Assembly (NCBI GenBank): GCA_037954235.1
Contig: JBBMOA010000007.1
Location: 944,501 to 1,008,500 of the forward strand
Source: Aulostomus chinensis
Taxonomy: Eukaryota; Chordata; Actinopteri; Syngnathiformes; Aulostomidae
Length of the DNA stretch: 64,000 nt
Direction of reading: 5' to 3'
The notes under the pieces were generated by a model. It was not told where the DNA came from. It did not search any database and saw only the letters and a program-made list of their open reading frames with translations. Shown here in pieces: positions 1 through 9,500 of this stretch. Numbering within the stretch: position 1 is the first letter of the stretch; each line of letters opens with the position of its first letter. Position numbers and translations under genes: made by a program.

Positions 1-870
1 TTGAATGGGTTGCCTTTGAAAATTCGCTTTGTACTGCTTTCAATAGCTTAAGCCTGATTTTGTGAAGAACAACTAAGTTTTCCATATTGAATTGCTCACA
101 TCGGACTTCAGGGAGCTTTTCAGCTTAAGCGCTCTTCTCAGTAATAAATGAGTTAACTAAACATATTTGTGGAATCTGTTCATCCTTCTGTGATTTGCGA
201 GTCTATTACTTCTGCACAAAAGGAGTTATTTTTCTACCTTGGCTCAGTGTGGCACGATGAGGATTCTCAGCGTGACCACCACAGAAGCTCCACTGACAAC
301 ACATCTCTCCTGTCCCACCCAAACCAGGGCATTCTTGCTTTCTTCCCATGCATAAAGCTACGCTTGCGTCCCCAGTACATCCAGACAAGTTGGATACTTC
401 CTAAATAGCTAACCGGCATCTTGTCAGGGGCTCTGTCACCTAGGACGATACCAGCAGCAACTGGACTGAGCTGGTGACTTTTGTAAAGGTAGTTTTGTTG
501 GAGTAGTGCACATGAAGTGCCAAGATATTCCAGAGGACACCCAAGAGCATAGCTAATGGGTACGGTGGGCTCATCACCATTAAAGGCTATTGCTAGGCTA
601 ACACTGGCTGTAGGTTGTCATCCCACATGAGGCTATCATCACAAGTCTTTGTTCAGTGTTATTACCTTTTAGGCTCTCTCTGGTTCCCCCATCTGACCAC
701 ATCTCTGCAGTCATGACCCCCAAAAAAGGGCCAATAGCCAATGTCCAAAGAGGTGAGCGTTGCTTCTCGCTCTTGTCCTGGGTAATATGGTTCGCATATT
801 TCTGGTGAAAAACCACAGCCACTGTGCATTGTATGCATGCATGTGCCTCACTGACTGACCCGTCTGCACG
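1..870. other. No recognisable gene
   Basis: I see no exon, RNA gene or classifiable repeat here. The short open frames on both strands lack family motifs and splice context. It may be the decayed upstream part of the DIRS-like element that follows, but I cannot show this. Confidence 0.4.
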
Positions 871-1239
871 CATTGTGGCGTGATGCCTGGCAAGATTAGG
901 GAGAGGAGGACGAACTGGATATTCCCCTGCTGCGTGAGGGTATTGCCAATCAAGGGGACAGGAACACGGATGACATCTGTTTGGACATTCCTGAATGAGA
1001 TGGAGGAGGGGGATGATGATTTTATCTTCCTGCCCCATGAATCCAGGCCTCCCAGCGCAAATGGAGCTTTTCCTGGACTGACAACAATCTGTATGAGGTT
1101 TGCAAGTGAGCCATGGCTAAATTAAAGGTAGCACAGCCAGTGGCCAGGGACACAGAGGGGATGGTGAGGGTCCCGTATGACTGAGAACAGCTGGCTCCTG
1201 CCCAAACTCCCACTAAACAGGAGCTTCCAGCAAGCCCAG

Positions 1240-2500
1240 ACTGCATCAAGGAGGTGAGCAGATTCTGGTCTAGCCCCTACAAGAGAAAACTCATGATGCA
1301 TGGCTATCCCAAGCTGGAGAGTAAGGGTGACCTGGGGTGGGCAGAGTCCCCAGTGGTGGAGCCTTCAGTTGCTTACCACTTCCACCCCAACTGCTGAGCT
1401 GTTTCACTGTCTTCAAACATTTCCTTGCCTGGAAAGATGGGGCACATAATGATGGGCATCTAATAGTGGATGAACAGGCACAGGTATGGAGGTCAAGCAG
1501 TTTGGTCTCCAAAAATGCCACTGTGGTGGCAGCATAACAGGCTGAGAGGACATGAGTCAGCAGCTGGGCTAGAGAACCCCTAATACAGTAATTTTGGATG
1601 AGATTTGTGTGGTTAATGATTTCCCCTTACATTTTTCCTGGGGGGGGGGGGGGGGGGGGTCCATGCAGGGCTGCGGCTGGCCTGGCTTTTTCAGGTGAAA
1701 GGGCTCTCTGGTTGAAACTGTTAGGACTGGGCAACGCTCAGCAAGCTGAGTTGATGAATACACCATATGACCCCACCAAAGGTCTCTCTGGCTCTCATGG
1801 TTCTGGAGAAGATAAGGGAAACAAGCACTCTCTAGACACAGGAAGGGGAAGCATTAAACATGTGCCCGCCCCGCAAGCAGGTGCCACGGCCCCTGACCTG
1901 CACTGGCTTTGTAGCAACAGCTGCCGGTGAGAGGGAAGCAGCTGGAAGCTAAGCCATCACACAAGCCTGCCAAGTTGCAATGAACAGCAGCAGAAAGCAG
2001 GGTATGACAAGCCATGAGAGGGGCAATCTTTGCGGTGGAATTGTGCCTCTTTTGGAAAAATTGGGAAATACTCCTGATACTTTCTCATTCCAAAAAGTGG
2101 GGAGGAATAAGTAGAGGTTTGGGCATGGCCCATGAGCGGCTGAATTTGGATGTGGTCGGTCTACCACCAAGTGGGATTTATACAATTCACTTCACCAGCT
2201 CCTTGTACAAATGTAGGCGGCATATATTTGAATATTGGTGTGGTGCGAGGCAGGCTGTTTCTTTTCTGTGCTCAGTGATGGACATCCTTGTTTCCTTCAG
2301 GACTTGTTGGAAAAGTGGAAGGCATTTTCCACCATCAAGGTGTATCTGTCCGCTGTTTCTGCTTGTCACAGTGGCCAAGGGGGTAACCCTGCTGGACAGC
2401 ATCCTTTGGTGTGCCAGTTTATGAATGGGGTGTATCACAAGCTCCCGGTTTCCAGGCCCTTGGTTCCATCATGGGATTTGTCTTCAGGGAGTACAGTAAG
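1240..2500 (+). mobile_element. Decayed DIRS-like (tyrosine-recombinase) retroelement
   Basis: Two stretches resemble teleost DIRS-type elements. Around 1250-1400 the plus strand reads a gag-like segment (SRFWSSPYKRKL, then VVEPSVAYHFHPN), matching the usual 'W..PY..R' and 'VE..VA.HL.P' pattern. Around 2290-2480 it reads a recombinase N-terminal region (FLQDLLEKW, then STIKVYLSAVSACH, then GQHPLVCQFMNG), typical of the core-binding domain of these recombinases. Frames are broken between the two and the reverse transcriptase/RNase H section is not recognisable. It lies just beyond the 3' end of the carboxylesterase gene, in the opposite orientation. The family call rests on remembered motif shape; a profile search against tyrosine-recombinase retroelements would settle it. 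Confidence 0.5.
1640..1659 (+). repeat. 20-bp homopolymeric G run
   Basis: An uninterrupted run of G on the plus strand inside the DIRS-like remnant. It could form a G-quadruplex and is likely to vary in length or assemble poorly. Confidence 0.9.
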
Positions 2501-2592
2501 TAACCAAACACTCAACCGTTCATGAATTTTACACAATTTGTGGGTGAATAGTAACTGAATAATAAAACACGTCACACAATGTTTAAAAAGAT

Positions 2593-2598
2593 TTTATT
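2593..2598 (-). other. Poly(A) signal of the carboxylesterase gene
   Basis: TTTATT on the plus strand is AATAAA on the minus strand, 168 bp past the stop codon. It implies a 3' UTR of roughly 190 nt ending near 2575. Confidence 0.7.
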
Positions 2599-2765
2599 TC
2601 GAATTCACAGTAGACTTCAACCCTGATTAATAAACCAACATGCAAACACCATAAATACCATTTAGAGTTTCTCAAAGCTCTCCCTGTGACTATGAGCAGT
2701 ATATCATTTGTTTGTATTTCATGATTCAGCATTTCTGGATTGAGGAAAGACGAGAGCTGACTTGT

Positions 2766-2952
2766 CTACAGCTCACTGCGTTCCATCATCTCTCTGTGTT
2801 GTTGGATCTTCTGTGGAAGCGTCTGAGTCAGGAAGATGAAGCGATCCTTCTTCAGGTGATATCCGGGAACCTGCTGCTTCTCATTAATTGCCAAGTACTC
2901 TTCTTCTTCTCCATACTTTGGCCAAAAAGCAAGGCCATCCCCGTTAGGAGAC
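2766..2952 (-). CDS. ces2: Carboxylesterase exon 13: C-terminus
   Basis: Residues 499-560 and stop. Begins SPNGDGLAFWPKY, contains LPQKIQ as in mammalian CES2, and ends ERSEL, a degenerate version of the HTEL-type ER-retention tail. Confidence 0.92.
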
Positions 2953-5900
2953 CTATAAGCACACATGATACTACATGATACATGATACCTTACTACTGTG
3001 TCTTATGTTTGCTTCATTGTGGTTTGTATTGTAAACTTGAGTTAGGAGTAAATTGTACCCGGTGCCAGCAAAATTGCCCCAGTAGCTCATCATTCTTTTG
3101 CTCAACTGTTCCTCCTCTACTGAGCATTCATCTAAATATAAAAAAATCTTAAGTGAAACACTGAAACCAGAGAAAACCTGATGATAATATGCAGTTGGGA
3201 TGTTGCATGGTCCTTACAATTTAGGATGACATGAGTGGTGGTAAAGCAAAACCCTAAGACTGTAAAGATCTCGTCTCCATGGTCGGACCCAACAAAGCTT
3301 GGCCTTCTTGCTGCCATGAATTTTGGAGGATACTGGTACTCATACAAGTATACCTGGGCGCCTGCATCTGGTGGAAGACAGATGGGTGTGATATATCCAT
3401 TTATGACAGAGTGACACCAAATATGAGTTGCATATTTTTGTTCAATTACCTCTGTGGGCATTTGCTGCCTTTATGGCAGGAATGGTGAACAGCATATCTC
3501 CAAACAGCTCAGTAAAGCCATCTCTATTTTTCACACGGTCTTCACCACTTCCAATGTATTCCTCCAACATCAGTTCTCTTTTCATGGCGTCGTCAGGCTT
3601 AAGAAATTCAGGGTGTGTCAGAGAGGTGATGCATGATGAAGCGGTACAATACTGTAACCTATGATAATGTCTTACATTAGGCACGAAGACAGAGAGCAGT
3701 GTCACCAAGGTCTCTCGGTCGATTCCCTCAGTCCAGTTTGGAGGAGCAAAATACTAGAGGAAAAAGTAGATGCAATTAACACTGCAAAATAGAGAAGGGA
3801 CATTGAATCAGGACCATAGGAATCAGGTGCCAAGACTGACTTCATCCACAGATCAGATATCCACCAATCCAGATTCCATTCGAGGTTGTGCTAGATGATG
3901 AAACCGCCATGAGAGAACATGAGACACATCACCCATCCCCATCTTCAGCTCATACAAAATGCTTAGGCATACATGTAAATCTAATCCATTTGTGTGTGTT
4001 GTCTGGTTTACTAGAGCCAGACGGCCTTAAACGTAACAACAACAGTGATAATGATAATATTCGAGTATCAGAATCTGTATCCCCAAATGTGTATCTGGAT
4101 TGGGTCGGACCTGAAAACACGTGGTTCAGTGCATCTCGACTCCAAACAAAAGCAATTTTAAAAAATTCCATGGGATCTACTGCAGTTTATGGGTTGGAAG
4201 AGCTTACAGTTACTTACATTAAAAATTAACCAGCCACCTTCATCATTATTAAAACCAGTCATGAACGGCACAGTGAGAAGCGCCTGTTTGTTGTACAGCT
4301 CATCCACTGATTTGGTCAGGAAGGTTCCATCAACATTTATTGGGTATCTAATTTGTTCTTCCTTGAGAAGGAAAATGTGACAAACAGTCATAGACAGACA
4401 CAAAAATATTTCACTGAAACTTTGGAAGATTGTGTTGTGATATCATGTCATCGCATAGAATCTTACCTTCACAATGGTTACGATAGTATCAATATTGAGG
4501 TTCTGCATGCAGTCAGCGATCTTCTCTGAGCTTTCAGTGCTGCATCCAGAAATATTTGCTACCATCTGAGGACAAAAGCAGGAGTTCATCAACACAAAGA
4601 GGACAACCAAGGTGTGATGTCATATTCCCCAACTATATGCCACTAATACGCAGACTGATGGTGAACCTTAGTTGTAGGTAGAGGATCATTTAACACGAGT
4701 AAATCCATTGCAGCAGTACCACTCTCAGCAATGCCTCTGTGGACCAGGCCATCAGACAGTGGCGAGAGAAGCTGTGAACAAAAGTTATGAAAGCATCTGA
4801 ACAACAGTATCTTTGAACTGATGTCACTTGCTTCATCTGCTGTCTGACTGATGCTCACCAGCAAGGATACGCTCACTCCTCCAGCAGACTCCCCAAATAT
4901 GGTCACTGATCTTGGGTCTCCGCCAAAGTTGTGAATGTGATTCTGGATCCACTTCAGGGCTTCTACCTGGTCCAGCAGGCCAAAGTTACCTGACATGTGC
5001 TTGTCTCCAGTGCTGGGTTGGAAAAACAACTGTAGTTGACATGGGTTTGTTGACAGCGGCTGCTAGAAAGGGTTGAAATTCCTGAATTTTCCTTCACAAT
5101 GTGCTGATCAGATACATCAAAGTAGCAGAACAAAGTATTTTTTTATTAAAACCTGAAGCATTTTACCTAAGAAAGCCCAGAAGACCCAAGCGGTACTGGA
5201 TCAGAACCACAACCACATCCTGGTAAGCAGCCAGGGCGGAGCCATCGTACATTGAAGCGGAGCCTAGAGTGAAGCCTCCACCATGGATCCAGACCATCAC
5301 CTGGTCAGGCAAGATAGACCTTGATGATTTCCACAAAATATAAAGACACACAGTTTTTCTTAGCTATAACTGAGCTGAGCTTGTCAGAATCTAGAACGCG
5401 TTCAGAGAGCACATGCCGTCACCACGGTGCACTTTAATGCTCGGGCTGTAATTAAGGCAGTGGTGGGTGAGCCCTCGGTTAATATTAGCACCATTCTTCT
5501 GAGAGCAAAGCGCATCAGGCCCAACGGTGAATTCCACCTCATCTGAGGTGCAGTGGGCTCTCTTAGACTCCACCCAAGCAGAAGAACAGCCTTACACCCC
5601 AATCCACACCGTATGAAGCCAAAACAATCATGAATGGCTTCATCACCCTTTTCTTGCTTGCCTCTGGCATTGGTGGTGATGTTAAGCTATACAGTCCCCC
5701 TCCAAAAGGGTCACCTTGGGCTTAATGTCTTCGACATCAAATGGCAATTCCTTATTACTGAAAAAAAAAATGCTGGTACTGATAGAAAGTAAGAGGGTCA
5801 TTCTGGATTTTAGAGGACACCTTGCAAATGACTTTGAAAATGGTCCCTTGGAACTGAGCATTGCCGATGTCCTCAAAGATGAGCTTCCTTTGGGAAGCAG

Positions 5901-6478
5901 TCTCACCTCCGTGGTACCTTGTTTCCCATTTTCTGTCCTTGTTAAACCGCAACAGCCTCCTAATCACCCTTAAAGTCACTGTGGTGAAAAAGGTGTCCGT
6001 GGCTACGACAGGACGTGGAATTAATCCACGGTTCTCCTTGATAGCACACCCACACTGGCACTTCATTCTCTTGTTCTCCACGGATCGAATATTCTGAGCA
6101 TTGACTGCACCAGTAGGCTTGTTGGTCTCTATGTGGTTCAGGTATTGCTTCTTGCTGTGATTTGAACCCTTGAAAGGATCCTGATTCCACAGGTCTCCAC
6201 TGTTCCCTCATGCTGCATCTGCTGGCAGCGCTGCCTCAACCAGCCTGGCTTAGGAGTTCTTCTTAAATAGTTCTCATACATATGAAAGTTTTTCATGTCA
6301 TATGATACATTTCATTTTAATTTAGTTTCAACATTAATTCAGTGCATCAAAGGGAGAGTGAGTGAAATCCATCTTTACCTGGTCTTTTTTTTTTTTTAAA
6401 TAAAGAGCCCTTGCAAAGCAATCTCACTTTTCTGCTTTGTTCTTTCTAGGAGTGGACTTTTGCACTAAAACTACTGAT

Positions 6479-6539
<61 letters not shown>

Positions 6540-9500
6540 GTATACATGCACACAGTAGGGCTTCTTCACTAAGAGGCTCTTCAGTCCTCCACTTGTTCCC
6601 TGTCTCAATGGCGCCTGTTTGAACTTGTTACCTGTATAAAAGACACCTGTCCACAACCTCAAACAGTCAGACTGCAACCTCTCCACCAGGGCAAAGACCA
6701 AAGATCTGTCTAAGGACACCAGGGACAAGACTGGGATGAGCCAGTCTACAAGAGGCAAGCAACTTGGTGAGAGAAGATCAACTGTTGGAGCGATTATTAC
6801 AGTAGAAAATGGAATAAATACAAGATCCCTGACAACCTCCCTCCACCTGGGGCTCCATGCAGGATCTCACCTCGGGGGGTACAAATGACCTTGAGAACGG
6901 AGAGGAAACAGCCCAGAACTACACGGGGGAACTGGTCAATGACCTGGAGAGAGCTGGGACCACAGTTACAAAGGTTACTAGTAGCACACACCACCTCGGC
7001 ATGGATTAAAACGCTGCAGTGCTGGAAAGTTCCCCTGCTTACGGCAGCACACGTCCAGGCCTGTCTGAAGTTTGCCAGAGACCATCTGGACAATCCAGAG
7101 GAGGACCGGGAGAAGGTCATGTGGTCAGATGAGACCAAAATGGAGCTCTTTAGTATGAACACCACTCGCTGTGTTTGGAGGGAGAAGAATGCTGAGTCTC
7201 ATCCCAAGAACCCCATACCCACTGTGGAGCATGGGGGGGGGGGGGATCAGGCTTTGGGGCTGCTTTTCTGCAAAGGGGACAGGACGACTGATCCGTGTTA
7301 AGGAACGGATGGATGGAGCCATGGATCCTGAGATTGTGGACGAACACCTCCTTCCACCAGTGAGAGCACTGAGGATGAAACGTGGCTGGATCCTTCAGCA
7401 TGACAATGATCCCAAACACACCGCCCGACAACGAAGGAGCAGCTACGCAAAAAGCATTTCAAGGTTCTGGAGGGGCCCGGCCAGTCTCAGGACCTCAATC
7501 CAATAGAGACTCTGGAGGGAGCTGAAAGTGGGAGTTGCCCAGTGACAGCCCCAAAACATCCCAGCCCCTGAGAGGATCTGCATGGAGGAACAGCCAAACT
7601 AGCAGCTACAGTGAGCAGACCTGGGAAGGACCTACAGGACATGTCAGACTGTCACTGCCAACCAGGGTCACATGACCAAGTACTGAGGTGAACCTTTATT
7701 GATCAAATAATGAAATCACATTGTAGGATTTTTAATGAATTAATTGGTAAATCCCTGGGTAAAATAAGTATTTGGTCACCTACAAACAAGTAATATTTCT
7801 GGCTTTCACAGACCTGTAACTTCTTCTTTAAGAGGCTCCTCTGTCCACCACTCATTACCTGTATTTAAGGCACCTGTTTGAGCTCATTATCTGACCAGGG
7901 CGACTGATCCGTGTAAAGGAAAGAATGAAGGGGGCCATGGATCCTGAGATTTGATTGAAACCTCCTTCCATCAGCAAGGGCAGTGAAGATGAAACATGGC
8001 TGGGTCTTCCAGCATGACGATGATCCCAAACACACCGCCCGGCAACGAAGGAGTGGCTTCCTAAGAAGCACTTCAAGGTCCTGTGCTGCGTCCGAATGGC
8101 CAAGTAGGTCTGATGGCAGGTCTCAGAGCAGGTCGGAGGCTGTCCCAAACCACAACTGGCGCGAGTAGCGACCTACTTCTCAACCTAAATTCCAGCCTAA
8201 ACACGCCCACATTGTAGGTCGGTTCAGGTGCATCCTACGGAGCAACCTATGGCCCACAATGCACCGCGGACTTCTTCTTCGTCCCCTAAAAACTTGTGGA
8301 CGCGCAAGCCAAGTTTGGGCCACCAACAGTCTCCCATTCTGATGCAATATGAACATTTATAGTCGTTATTAATGACTTAAAGGTGTGTTAATGTGCTTAA
8401 TAATAGACAATGACTAAAAAGTGCGTTCAGAGTGGAGTGCAGTACCACAGCCCAGCCAGCAGGTGGGGGCTTTCGTTGGTGCTGTCTACCTATTTGCGGT
8501 ATCTGTGCTCTGCCAGCAGAGGTCGTGCTTCACCACCAATCTTAGGGTGTCTGAATGGTGCCGCCGTGTTTAGGTTGTAGGAGGAGGACGTAGCGGTAGG
8601 TCGTAGCAGGAGGACGTAGGTTGGCACTTGGCAATTCGGACGCAGCACTGGAGTGGCCCAGCCAGTCCCCAGATCTCAACCCCACAGAAAATCTTTGGAG
8701 GAGGTGAAAGTCTGTGTTGCCCAGCGACAGCCCCACAACATCCCTGCCCGAGAGGAGATCTGCACGGAGGAACGGGCCAAAACACCAGCAACAGGGTGAA
8801 GACTTACAGAAAACGTCTGACCTCCGTCATCGCCAACAAAGGGGACATAGCAAAGTATTGAGATGAACTTTGTAATTGACCAAATACTTATTTGCAAATA
8901 AATTCTTTAAAAATCCTACAGTGTGATTTCCTGGATCCCCCCCCCCCATTCTGTCTCTCCTCGTTGAAGTGTTCTATGATGAAAGTTACAGGCCTCTCAT
9001 CTTTAAGTGGAAGAACTTGAACAGTGGGTGGCTGACTGTATACTTTTTGCCCCACTGTATATTTCCACACGTGTGTGTATTAGGGTTATTACGGAATTTC
9101 ACGTCACAAAATAAAATTCAAAGACGCACGAAATAAAAATATCAATGTAAAAAAACAATGCGTAGTGGCCCTGCGCACCACCACACTGATGATATGTCAA
9201 TGACCCTATCACCGACGGAATTCACACATTACAGGAAGGAGGACGAACTCTGTAGCAATGCCACAGAAGAAGCGGAAGAATTGTTTCAAAATGGAGGAAG
9301 ACGAGGTGGAACAAGTAACGGATGCTCCTTCATCAAACATGACAAATATACATATATACATATATGTATATATGTATATATGTATATATGTCATGTGTAC
9401 ACGACTTCCACGCAATGCTGGAGAGATGTGGGGACAACACACAGCAACTACGCAGGAGATCGACTGATGTCTGTTACAGAAGGGTTACTTCCTGTAACCA

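Noticed and set aside
598..1038. A 146-codon minus-strand frame
   Set aside because: No family motif, and it runs antisense to the DIRS-like remnant; composition looks like chance.
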